DNA of 64,000 nucleotides from the NCBI GenBank assembly GCA_026545765.1, contig CM048843.1, positions 23,061,646-23,125,645 on the forward strand, in the 5' to 3' direction. Under the pieces are notes generated by a model. The model was not told the origin of the DNA and searched no databases. It worked only from the letters and a program-made list of their open reading frames with translations. The stretch's first letter is position 1, and every line of letters starts with the position of its first letter. Shown in pieces: positions 1-10,478 of the stretch. This stretch comes from Plantago major. Taxonomy: Eukaryota; Streptophyta; Magnoliopsida; Lamiales; Plantaginaceae. The position numbers and the translations under genes are program-made.

Positions 1-559
1 ATCAAAGGGCTAAGGTTAAATCTGAGGAGAGAAAAAAACCTTAATGTTGATGAGACAGTTATTATCACAATTGATATAAAAGTTGGTTCAGCATTTCTGT
101 TACGCAGTCTTCTTCAGCCGTTTTCTTCTCTGTTCCGACGATTGAATATAAAAGGAGATCATTTACAGTCGTTGTATCTAATCTAGATTACAGTTAACAT
201 TCTCTCATTCCATAAACAGTTACCTTTCTTCTTCAATTCAACATAGAATAGAAGTTAGGTTTCTTGAGCTTAGATTGACGAAATCTGCAACTTTGTGTTT
301 GTGAAGATTCGTTGTAATGATCTTGTAAGGCTTGTGATCAATAATATCTCTGAGTTTACTCCCGTGGATGTAAGCATTTGCCGAACCACGTAAATCGTTG
401 TTGTTTGTTGATTCGATTGTTATTTGATTTTTGTTCGCCAAGTGTTTGATCAATTGTCGATAGAATTGTTACTGTAACATTCGCTATTGATTGATCTTGA
501 TTGAGTTGGTTAATCATTGTTGATTGTTCGAGGTTGATTCAAAGAACATTACGCAACAA
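1..559 (+). mobile_element. Probable Ty1/copia LTR remnant
   Basis: No open protein is present. The stretch around 357-395 (CTCCCGTGGATGTAAGCATT, then GCCGAACCACGTAAAT) resembles the R/U5 part of many plant copia LTRs, and an ATATAAAAGG TATA-like box lies upstream at about 147-156. The stretch ends near 559 in CGCAACA, but no good tRNA-Met primer binding site follows, so this looks like a solo or truncated LTR. The left end lies outside the window. The call rests on remembered LTR character, not on an alignment. Confidence 0.4.
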
Positions 560-1227
560 GTATGAATATTGATTGTCATTTCGGAACAAGTGTGGGGTAT
601 AAATGTTGCATAAGAAATAAGAACCACACAATCTAATAAGCATCCTATAAGGACTTCGACATTTTCAAATTAAATATGTAAGGATTTTATTCAAAACGAA
701 CACATCATACCAATAATAGGTGTGTGATCCAATTCATAATTGATCACTACACATAATTATATGGTGGGTTACAACTGATTAAGGCCATGTTGGAAGTGGC
801 TGAACTTAAACATTTGGAAATCTTTACTGCCAAGAAATCATTTTTGTGTTATTTGAGTAATTGTAACATTAAGTATACAAATTTTTGAAGATTAATTTTT
901 GTTGTTTATTGAATTACATAATGATGTGATTGGGATTCAATTTTGTTTCAACTTTTGAGTCAATATGACCGGGGTCGGTCAAATGGAATTCACCCCCCTA
1001 ATAGACATTTTACATTTGTAGTGTCTAGCTAGTTCTTCTTATGGGATTGTGAGCTGGCTTTAGGTCACATCAAAGAATTCAAGAAATATGGTTTAATGTT
1101 CGTGTCCTTGACCATTTTGTGGCTTCATGTGTGTAATTTTGTGAGTGTTGGCATCTAATCTTGTTTTCTTAAAAAAAAAAAAAAAAATCTTGTCGTTTAA
1201 GCAATCACACAATGGTATTCGTATAGT
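560..1227. other. Unassigned AT-rich sequence
   Basis: No convincing coding region, RNA gene or terminal repeat is visible. A poly(A) run lies near 1171-1187. Confidence 0.5.
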
Positions 1228-1597
1228 ACAAATTCTCATGAGATATGGTATCTAGATAAATTATTTAAAGACGATTTATGTTATCAAGTAAATCATCCAT
1301 GTTGTTAATCAAAACGTCGATATTGTTAATGAAATGAGTCATTTTGTAATTTAGAAAAACCAATATTTATAATATAGACGTTTTGATTAATAACATCGAT
1401 GATATTTATGTTATCAAGTAAATCACCCATATTGTTAATCAAAACGTCGATGTTGTTAATGAAATGGGTCATTTTGTAATTTAGAAAAATCAATATTTAT
1501 AGTATAGACGTTTTCATTAATAACATCGATGATTTTTCTTGACAATATGGGTCCATCTTTAGATAAATCATTTAGCGACCGTCTCTTAGGAGACTTG
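1228..1597. mobile_element. MITE, GAGACGGTCTCTAGATAA type, copy 1
   Basis: The ends are inverted: the left reads TCATGAGATATGGTATCTAG, and the right (TTTAGCGACCGTCTCTTAGG then AGACTTG) reads as its complement. The interior has no coding capacity. It holds oppositely oriented subterminal copies of GTTGTTAATCAAAACGTCGA and ATTAATAACATCGATGAT. Two further copies lie at 1952-2195 and 25143-25354. The superfamily is not certain. Confidence 0.6.
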
Positions 1598-1951
1598 CTC
1601 TTCGTATAGATAGTGTTATCTAGATATAGTTTTTTTGTTAAAAATATCATAAGCAAACTACATGGGCTTTTCTATGGTTAACGGGTTTCCGCAAACCTGG
1701 CAACAGTCATTCAATCACAAATTGACACGTTTATTTCCATTAAATATAAAAATACAGAAATTAATTTAAAAAATTGATAATTCTAAATATATAATTTTAT
1801 AATTTTAAAAATTTTAAAGGGCAAATTTGGTTATATGAATTTGAATTTTTTAATTTAAATATTGATAGCGTAAAAGGGCGTACCACGCAATAGAGTGATC
1901 CTCTACCGTCTTTGACAATTTGATATGGACCATATGTAATCTAAAGACTGA
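1228..1951. repeat. Tandem duplication, copy 1 (MITE plus 3' flank)
   Basis: Copy 1 of a tandem pair with 1952-2553. It begins ACAAATTCTCATGAGA, contains a MITE (1228-1597) and continues through a shared flank (CTCTTCGTATAGATAGTG ... GACAATTTGATATGGACC). It is about 120 bases longer than copy 2 because an internal unit of about 129 bases (about 1279-1407 and 1408-1536) is itself duplicated. Confidence 0.8.
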
Positions 1952-2195
1952 AAGTACAAATTCTCATGAGAGACGGTGTCTAGATAAATTATTTAAACAC
2001 GATTTATGTTATCAAGTAAATCATCCATGTTGTTAATCAAAACGTTGATGTTGTTAACGACATTAGTCCTTTTGTAATATGAAAAAAATCAATATTTATA
2101 ACATAGACGTTTTGATTAATAACATCGATAATTTTCTTGACAATATGGATCCATCTCTAGGTAAATTATCTAGAGACCGTCTCTTACAAGACTTG
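1952..2195. mobile_element. MITE, GAGACGGTCTCTAGATAA type, copy 2
   Basis: The left end ATGAGAGACGGTGTCTAGAT mirrors the right end ATCTAGAGACCGTCTCTTAC. This is the cleanest of the three copies and defines a unit of about 244 bases. It has no coding capacity. Confidence 0.65.
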
Positions 2196-2553
2196 CTCTT
2201 CGTATAGATAGTGTTATCTGGATATAGTTTTTTGTTAAAAATGTCATAAGCAAACTACATTGGCTTTTCTACCGTTAATGGGTTTTCGCAAACCTGGCAA
2301 CAGTCATTCAACCACAAATTGACACGTTTATTTCCATTAAATGTAAAAATATGGAAATTAATTTTAAAAAATTGATAATTCTAAATACATTTTTTTTTAT
2401 TTTTAAAGATTTTAAAAGGTAAATTTGGTTATATTAATTTGAATTTTTTTAATTTAAATATTGATAGCGTAAAAGGGCGTACTACGCAACAGAGTGATCG
2501 CCTGTCATCTTTGACAATTTGATATGGACCATGTACAATCTAAGACTGAAAGT
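1952..2553. repeat. Tandem duplication, copy 2
   Basis: Starts with the same ACAAATTCTCATGAGAGACGG as copy 1 and ends with the same GACTGAAAGT. It contains one internal MITE unit instead of two and abuts copy 1 directly. The MITE must therefore have been in place before the duplication. Confidence 0.8.
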
Positions 2554-4129
2554 CAAAGTATTAATTAAATGTTACTCCCTCCGTTTCACTAAATGTGTAA
2601 CAATTGTGTTGGATACAATTTTTAAGAAAATGTGTGGTCCCCAAAATTATGCGGTTAAAAATGGTTTTGAAATATTAATTGAGTGGAAAGTACACGTGGG
2701 CCCAATAATGTATCTATATAATACAATAACCAAAAAAGGTTTTGAGCAATCTTAAGGTGTCCAAGTCATGTAAATATGTGGCACAATGGAGATCTCCCAT
2801 TGGTCCATTGTATTTATACTTGGCAAATCTTTTCATTATGATTGGTCCAAAAAATTAAAAGTGTTGATGTGCTTTAATTTTGAAAAGAAACGGTTTCCAT
2901 AATTAAGTTGTGGATCAATTAATAATTACCAATTTGCCGTTCGTTTAGTACGTATGAGACCAATCTCAAATTAGGAAACTAGAATAGATATAGATATGAG
3001 AATATATAGTCATGTGCTTGATTGGTATATTTGATTCAAAAATGAAAAATGGTACCAAAATCTTCATGCAATAGGATTATGGGAAAGTGATAAAGTTGTG
3101 CTTAAGTGTGAAGGAAGTGTAATGAAAAATATAAAGTATACTTAGTAAATTAATTTACACGCCTAAGTGAGTAAATAAATATATTGAAAAATATAGCCTG
3201 CCGTTTCCAATTTAACTTTCAATTGAATTGAGTACGGGGTTTTAAGAGTAATTATATAAAGAAAGAACAATTCAAAAAAAATAAGTTTGAACATATATAA
3301 AAATGTGATGTTAAATCGAGAGTAACATTTGTTATATTGAGAGCAATCGCGTTTATATAAGGAAAGATTGTGAATGGAGTATTTGATTTGAGTTTATAAT
3401 ATAATTTTGTTATACTCATACCGCCTCATATTCAAGTTCTAATTGAGGTGATTAGAGGTTTCAAGAGTAGATTATATGAATAAATAGAATAATTCATAAA
3501 ATGTAAAGTTAAATGAGTAAAAGCATAACAGATGTATAAGGTATGGAACCGGTAAAATATAACAATTTTTTTCGTGATTAAGTAGTAATTTTTAGTTAAA
3601 CGTTATTTAAGAATATCAAATCAAATAGTAAGATTTTAATCACAATTTTTGTCGTGATTAATATTATATAGTCTCTTAAAGTTAATCCCTACGTCCAAAA
3701 TAAATTAATGACGCATTTCAGTTTTAATAAAAGTTTAAGGTCGACTTTGACAATAAATTATTTCTATATTATATTGAAAAATTATTTAGTAAAATTATAT
3801 GTTTACGAAGCTCATTAAGTCCAATTTCACAATATAATTTATTTTAAATATTTTCCGATATGATATAAGGGCAATTTATAGTCAAAGTCGACTAAAAAAA
3901 TTTCTCATGCTTAAATAATGGCAATTTATGGTGAAACTTGACTCCAACAGAGCATATATAGCAATTTTTCTTTAATGTACGTCATGCTTAAATAATAAAA
4001 ATATATCAAGTCAAATTATTATAAAAGTCATGTTTTTTTTCAGAATTGAAGAAAACAATAGCTCGCCAACCCAAGTGTTTGGTGTAACTATCTAATTTAC
4101 ACTTCTATCATATGGTCTTTCATACTATA
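2554..4129. other. AT-rich intergenic DNA with MITE remnants
   Basis: No gene is seen. A Stowaway-like left end (TACTCCCTCCGTTTCACTAA) lies at about 2573-2592 without a matching right end. A second remnant starts near 3688 (TCCCTACGTCC) and has an internal inverted pair GTCGACTTTGACAATAAATT (3740-3759) and AATTTATAGTCAAAGTCGAC (3873-3892). Otherwise it is low-complexity AT-rich DNA. Confidence 0.45.
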
Positions 4130-4390
4130 TACTTCCTCCGTTCCTATTTCAACTTCCAGTGTTGACCTTTTCGGGTAAACCATTGTCAAATTTAACTTCA
4201 AATTACTCTTAAACTAAGGTAAATAACTTAATAAAATCATATAATGAAAATTTTAAAAGTAAGATTTTATAATATAACTTTGTTAATTAAATATTTAACC
4301 ACTGTCCTATAAAAGTAGTTGAAGGTTAAAATTGACAATGGTTGACCGAAAAAGTCCACATGGAAAGTTCAAATCGGGATAGAGGGAGTA
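4130..4390. mobile_element. Stowaway-type MITE
   Basis: The left end TACTTCCTCCGTTCCTATTT and the right end AATCGGGATAGAGGGAGTA form an imperfect terminal inverted repeat that extends inward over about 25 bases (CAACTTCC against GGAAAGTT). TA dinucleotides sit at both edges, as expected for Tc1/mariner-derived MITEs. Inside, GTTGACC(T)TTTCGG and GTTGACCGAAAAAG extend the inverted repeat. It is about 260 bases and non-coding. Confidence 0.75.
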
Positions 4391-6560
4391 TTATTTAGGA
4401 CGGTTTTTTAAATATTTGCCCATGTATACACGTGCCAAGATCACTGCATGCGTAAAATATTGTAGTGCATAACTCACTAACGCATATGCTAGGGCTAGAT
4501 ATTATTCATAAAATAAGTTATGAAACAGGGAACCTTCATTTCATTAATTGTTAAATAAGTCACCAGGGCACGAGTTGGGCTTGAGCCAAGCCTACGTAAC
4601 ACGAGTCGAGTATGCGAGTCAACAAGCCATGTCGGGCTTTCAAAACTCCTACTACACTTGGACACGAGTTGGGCTTGGGCCTATCTGGCGTAACATGGAT
4701 TGGGCCTTCAAAATTCTTCCAAGTCCATCCCATTATGAGAAATTTCATGACGTATGTGAATTTGAGGAGGCTCTCATGACAAATAGGAATATGAGTTTAA
4801 GGGATGTTTTGAATTGATCCACGAGAGCCTTTATGTGGGTTGGACCGTCTTTGGCATAGCTTTTAGACACATTTTGTCCGTCCTTCCGGGGGTAGATGTC
4901 GTATGTTCTTTCATGATATGTGACACATGTGATATTCTCAAGATCTAAAAAACATCAATTGCATGTAGATTTGTAATTTATAGGAGTATTTATTTTATAT
5001 TCAATTTGTTTTTTTCTCTCTCTAATTTCATATTAAAATCATTCCAGTCTGGTTCGTCATATATTGAGATTCAAGAGACGCAAGAATTTGCTAAGTGGAT
5101 ACTTCATGTCAGTGATGGGGCTATGGGGATTAAAAATTATAAAATGGTGACAATGTTGATATCAAGATTCTCGATGCTATACTTATTTGAGAAATGAGTA
5201 ATCATATTTCAACCATTATGATAGTACATATATGTCATTATTGGAGCATTTAACTGATCATAATACGGGTAGGCGATCCACTATATACGAAGTTTATCTT
5301 TGCGCGCACGAGTGACAACAGGGTGCGTGGGAAAGAATATGCACGTGTTGGTTTGTGGGGCCAACATATCATCGGAAAAGCATATAAGGAGTAACACTGT
5401 TGGGCCTGATCCACATAGGGATGGGTGCATAAATTAAAGGGTATCAGGGTTGAACAAATGGTTAACATACAAGGGTAGACACTTGGTTAGGCATTGCACG
5501 ACCAGGACGTTGCATAATTTAAGAGTGGGTGAATGTAATGTCCCAAAATTTTAAAGAGATCGTTTGCATACCAGTACGTTGTAGTTTTCTTTTTGAGAAT
5601 TCATACATAAGAACTCCATAAAAGCATGCTTTGTTTGGAACAATATTATAAATCTTTGATGAGACACTCATATATACCCCCGGTGTACAGAAAATGAAAT
5701 GTGCGGATTTGTGGGGCCAGTATATTACCCGTAGAGCAGTATATGGGTAACCGCTCTAGCCAACAATAAGATGAATCATTACAAGACCACCCAAATATCA
5801 GCCTGATTTGCTATGACGATAAAGAAGAGCCAGTGACAATATCTCACTTACACGTCGACATCCACCCTCCTCATACCCGTATTCACCCAATGTTAGTTAT
5901 ATGTTGTATTTTCTAGATTCACTAGCATGAATTGACTTAAACTTACTTGTCATAATGGGCACCCAGGCCCTACCTAGAACCTTTTAGTTGAACATATGGT
6001 TCGCGTTCGTACTGGATTAAAAAGTGTAAAATGAGACTTGGACAAAATTTTTAGGGTTGAGTCGAATCGAGATCCGTTGTCAGATTTTTTCAATAGAATC
6101 ATACTTCTTTCTTGGATGCAAAAATTAACTAATATGAAACATATTACATCCTAAAGGCAAACACACATAGTATTTTAGCATTTCAATCGGAACGGGTTCT
6201 ACTTTATTCGTACCAACGTGCACAATCCCGTTTAAAATAATTATGTCCGGGTTCGGAGTATCTGCTGGAAACTGCGTCGTATCCATGTAACAAGACCCAA
6301 ACACTACATCGATCGGGCCGCAACATAGTTTATGCATAGTTTAAATAATAATTTTTTGGTGCCCTCTCAACCGCCCCAAAAAAATTTCACCAAAACATGT
6401 CAAGAATAATATTAGTGAAGAAAAAGTCTGGGAACCACACAAACATATTTCTACTGAAACATGTAAAGAATTATATTAGTGAATTAAAAGGAAAAAAAAA
6501 AGTTTGGGGAGCCAGAGCTCCGGACCACCCGAAATATTTCCACATAAACATGTAAAACTT
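4391..6560. other. Unassigned sequence with small spurious ORFs
   Basis: No family is recognised. A short repeat of the type CACGAGTTGGGCTTG occurs at about 4569 and 4662. Two related stretches with GTGGGGCCA(A/G)(C/T)ATAT occur near 5355 and 5710, so an eroded non-coding repeat is likely. ORFs of 60-90 codons here show no recognisable domain, and overlapping ORFs on both strands argue against coding. Confidence 0.4.
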
Positions 6561-6807
6561 TATCTTCCATCCGTTCTGAGTTCAACTTATCACATTACAT
6601 TTTGGAAAGTCTCAATTTCAACTTCCCCTCCCTTAAATAGATAATCTCTCTACTAATTTATTCACACACACACACCATGTCTCTCATACTTTATTCACAA
6701 TATCTCATATTTTACTCACTTTCTCTCCTACTTTACTCACCATCTCTTCTACTTTATTCACCATTCTTTTAAAATTTGTATCCGGATCCGCATAATGGAG
6801 GGAGTAT
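6561..6807. mobile_element. Stowaway-like MITE, degenerate
   Basis: The left end TATCTTCCATCCGTTCTGAG and the right end CATAATGGAGGGAGTATA are inverted imperfectly. The interior repeats the phrases TACTTTATTCAC and TCTCTCCTACTTTACTCACC. The same interior vocabulary recurs in the MITE at 26272-26515, so they look like the same family. Confidence 0.6.
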
Positions 6808-7617
6808 ATGTTAGTCAAATTAAAAGGAATTCTTTTTTAGTTTTTCTTTTTGGTTGGGGGGGGGGGGGGAAGGGGGAGAAATTCTATAGATACATGTAAA
6901 TGTTGGGTAACATTTTATGATTGATCCTTCGTTATAAACATCACATGTACAAGTTCACATGCTTCACTAAAATACCTTTTTTTTTACAATTGGGACCCAT
7001 TTGTCATTTATGTTCTGAGTTTGGACCCGGAACCATTTAAAATATTCAAATGGTATGGTCTAATTTTGAAATGATGGGATCTGGACCAAGAGCCTAATAT
7101 AAATGGGTACGGGTAGGGCCTCTACTTAAACTATTGATGCGACAAATAGAGTGATACATATGGTATGGAAATAAAACTTGGTGTATAAAGCAGCATTATA
7201 CAAATTATGAAATAATATTATGTTTTAAATATGATATAGGAGTATTTAATAGTGTTCGCTTTCATTATAAATACTTCTTATAATTTTTAGTTTTTTACAA
7301 ACCGTACGTAGGATGACTTTATACGAAATTGTGATATCTTTGGATTATGAGTTCTAACTCATTGTAAAATTAATATGTTTGTAAATTGAGAAACATTATC
7401 GTAAAAGTTTTAAACTTTATATCAATTCCCCGTTGAAATTCCTCGTCGAGTATCGACGGGTCATTTACTAGTATGGTTATAAATGAATTGTATTATGGAA
7501 GTAATTTCAATAAAAGAAAATGTAATACTTTTAGTGAAACGTACAAAACGGAAAATTGTTACACTTTTAGTGAAACAGAGGGAGTAATATTTATCAAATT
7601 ATATGCCAAGTTGTACG
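6808..7617. other. Intergenic DNA with one MITE end
   Basis: A G tract follows TTTTGGTTGG near 6857-6880. A Stowaway-like right end (TTAGTGAAACAGAGGGAGTA) lies at about 7569-7588, with the related phrase CTTTTAGTGAAACG upstream near 7529. No gene is seen. Confidence 0.45.
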
Positions 7618-7863
7618 ATATTACTCCCTCCATTTCAGAAAAAGTGTTACATTTCTTATTTAATCGTGCTGTCTTACGTTTACAATTTACTCTTAACGAT
7701 ATTAATAAATAAATTATTAAAATTATATAATGAAAATTTAGTAATTAAATTTTTATTATATGATTTTATTAAATTATTTACTATTATCGTTATAAGAATT
7801 AATAAACTCAAGACAATGATTAACAAAATCAAATGAAGACTTTCTGCGAAATGGAGGGATTAA
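7618..7863. mobile_element. Stowaway-type MITE
   Basis: The left end TATTACTCCCTCCATTTCAG pairs with the right end CTGCGAAATGGAGGGATTAA. The inverted repeat continues inward (AAAAAGTGTTAC against GAAGACTTTC, imperfect). The interior is AT-rich and non-coding and flanked by TA. Length is about 246 bases. Confidence 0.75.
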
Positions 7864-8309
7864 TACACATGAATTAATCTTGAAATTGGGGCGGATGAAG
7901 TACATATTTTTTGTGTTACTTCTTGGTAATTTGAGAGTTACTTCCGCTTGCACACTCAGAACGAGCCTGGTTCAGAGCGCATAAAAAGTTTGAAGTTTGG
8001 CGAATTATTAAGCTAGCTTGGGAGTATTGGGGTTGAATTTTCAGCGTAAGTTAAGCGCTATTTTTTGACTTTGTAGCTAGCATATATATGAACCGATGGA
8101 GCCGTGTATTGTGCACGCTTCAAACATCTCCTCACTTACAAGGCAAATATCTTGAAGATTTAGTTTACATGTAGCTATCAAAGATCAGAAGCAGAAAGAA
8201 GAAAACTTATAATCAATACAGACATTGACATGCGTGATTGTGACTCATTCAAAATATTGGTAAAGCTGCCTGTGATTCCTAAATGCATCTGTTTAATGTT
8301 CGTGCAAGT

Positions 8310-8363
<54 letters not shown>

Positions 8364-8904
8364 GTTACATGCATCAAAACATGTGATACATATCATAAGT
8401 AGACATGTATTATTGTAATATTACTAATTAATCATAAAATGTACTTAGAATGTGGTTCCTCAAATATTTTATTTAACATTAACGATTGAAATCCGACACT
8501 TTGATCTAGTGAGTAGTATGTTTATTGGGGTGAGACCGACATACTATAAACCCTAGTAAAGTTACTTTGGACTGTGATCTAGATAGAAAATTTGAGTATA
8601 TACCGGGTCTATAATAACTTGTTGTTGAAAACAAGTAATGATTCATGTGCATGACTTGAAAGAATCGTTTTATATTCAAGTAAGACTCATTTCCCAAATG
8701 ATTTGTAGTTTCAAGGTCTACAACTTGCTTATATACACGGTCTATGGAAGAATCTCTCTATCCAAAATGTGGTGTGTTAACCCCACATGGAGATATGGGA
8801 TCTAGCGGTTACCACATGTACTTTTCAAAGTATTTTTTCCCCACTCGTACACGACTAAAAACTTTTCAGTGAGCCACTATTCTTAATTAACTCGGAGTTT
8901 ATTA
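7864..8904. other. Intergenic DNA with a microsatellite
   Basis: No supported gene. The ORFs over 8178-8418 on both strands are created by the (AT)n repeat. Confidence 0.5.
8312..8360. repeat. (AT)n microsatellite
   Basis: An uninterrupted alternating AT tract of about 48 bases. Confidence 0.95.
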
Positions 8905-9084
8905 TCAATAAATTTCTGCATGGTTAGAAGAAGTGGCAGATAAAGTTAACTTAACAGAACGCCATGAAATGGTTGTACCTCCACATGTAAACAGATAACC
9001 TATTTGCGATCGAGCTTTGTGCGGATCAGATAAATATCCAGCATCACCATATCCAATCAATTCTGGATTGCTAGATTTTGGATA
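8905..9084 (-). pseudogene. Ty1/copia RNase H fragment (3' part of split remnant)
   Basis: The minus-strand translation reads as the copia-type RNase H region: GYGDAGYLSDPHKARSQIGY, then GGTTISWRS, then ATSSNHAEIY. In the intact family this is preceded by the reverse-transcriptase connection region, which here lies 5.4 kb away at 14457-14880. The fragment stops near 8905, at the point where an intact element would continue, and no LTR is recognised nearby. It is a dead remnant that received MULE-A; the reading frame is open up to the insertion point. Confidence 0.85.
9076..9084. repeat. Target site duplication of MULE-A (left)
   Basis: TTTTGGATA directly precedes the terminal GGGAAAATT. The identical 9-mer follows the right end at 14457-14465. 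Confidence 0.93.
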
Positions 9085-9664
9085 GGGAAAATTTCGGATG
9101 GTACTTGGTGCCAATAATAGATTCACCCCTTCTATTCGAACAATAACAATTACATCCAAATTGTTGAACTGAGCAATTTTCCATATTATAGATAGGTTCA
9201 AAAGTCAAACCTGGTGATGACATGGCTCTACCGTTTGCTGATGTGTCAGCTGAACTTGGTGATAATAAAGAAATTGCCATTGATTTATTTGATTTTTGAG
9301 TTTCTTTATTTCTGTTTCTCTATTTTCTTTTGTTTTTTATTTTCTTTTTTCCTCCTTTATCAAGGCGCCAAATGACAGTTGGATTTGTCTGTAATTTAGA
9401 TTCACAAATGCAGGGATGTTGTTGTGATTGAAGTATTTCAGATTTCTGGTGTTAGTGACTTGGTGCACATGCAAGTCACGTGAGGACGGTACTGTAATTA
9501 GCTTAGCATATTTCAGGGGTGTATTTGAAATAAATTTGAATTTATTTGTGGCACCTAGCCGTTTTAGTTACCTTTTTTTTTTTTTGAACTTTTGGCTATA
9601 AGAAGCCCATTTTTTTACCCTTCTTCTTCACTTGTTCTTCCCTACTTCTTTCTTCACTACTCAA

Positions 9665-10021
9665 ATGGCATCAAGCACTTCTTTCACCTTTGTTAGTACT
9701 AGGCAGGCTGATGTTGGGGAGGTTTGTAGACAGTTTGGTTGCAACATGAGGACGATGATAACTCGTTCGACGTCAAAAAACAATCCAGGGAGGTATTACT
9801 ACCGTTGTCCCGAACATGGGTGGTCCGGTTGGTACACTCCAAGTGTCCAGCAGCACCAACAAGGTGAATCAAACATGAGCAATCAAAGGAATCAAGCAAA
9901 GGCAGAAAGCAAAGAGCATGAAGTCCTTACAAGAGAGAATGAAGTTGATACAAGTGACCATGAAGGAGATACAAATGGGAGCAATGAAAGGAATGAGACA
10001 ATGGCAATCATAGAAGATTAA
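9665..10021 (+). CDS. Small GRF-type zinc finger protein carried by MULE-A
   Basis: A 118-residue protein starting at ATG 9665. An in-frame upstream ATG at 9632 is possible, but ATG 9665 fits better: a TATA-like GGCTATAAGA lies at about 9594-9603 and the pyrimidine-rich leader continues to 9660. Residues about 17-50 carry Cys/His spacing and the phrases TRSTSKNNPGRYYYRCPEHG and WSGWY typical of the GRF zinc finger (CxxxxGC, NPGRxFYxCP). That family binds single-stranded nucleic acid in other proteins. The C-terminal half is polar and acidic, with repeats of the kind NERNE and DTSDHEGDT, and has no recognised domain. An AATAAA-like signal lies near 10168. The reading frame is intact while the transposase on the other strand is broken. 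Its role in transposition, if any, is unknown. Confidence 0.72.
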   Translation: MASSTSFTFVSTRQADVGEVCRQFGCNMRTMITRSTSKNNPGRYYYRCPEHGWSGWYTPSVQQHQQGESNMSNQRNQAKAESKEHEVLTRENEVDTSDHEGDTNGSNERNETMAIIED

Positions 10022-10478
10022 TACAGGGGCCTTAGGCAACTGATTTCACTCAACCTAGTGTTGTTGACTTTGTACCTGTTTTGCTTGATTATGCAATGTA
10101 TTTTCTAGATTGGTAGTACAACAAAATATGTAGCTATGTAGAATGAATGTATGCAAAGATTTTCCAGAAATAAAAATGATTGCATTACATTCCATCAAAA
10201 TATCATCCATCAAGCTAATACAATAAAGCAAACAAAATCTTGCAACCTAATAGAATCCATTAAAAAAGACATCCATCAAGCTATTACAATCCAGCAAGAT
10301 TAATCCATCAAAGTATCAGATAGTCCATGATCAAACTAATCCATCCAACTAATCCAGATAAGTAATATCTATCAAGCACAACTATCAAGCAAAAGCATGG
10401 TACTATCAAGTGCACTATCAGTTATCAAAAGGAATAGGAACAAAACAAAAGTAATGCAATCACCAGAAGCCACACAGC

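Noticed and set aside
4548-4817. 89-codon plus-strand open frame
   Set aside because: No recognisable domain, overlapped by an antisense ORF, and built partly on a short repeated phrase (CACGAGTTGGGCTTG). Not enough to call a gene.
8178-8418. Tyr/Ile-repeat ORFs on both strands
   Set aside because: They are translations of the (AT)n microsatellite.
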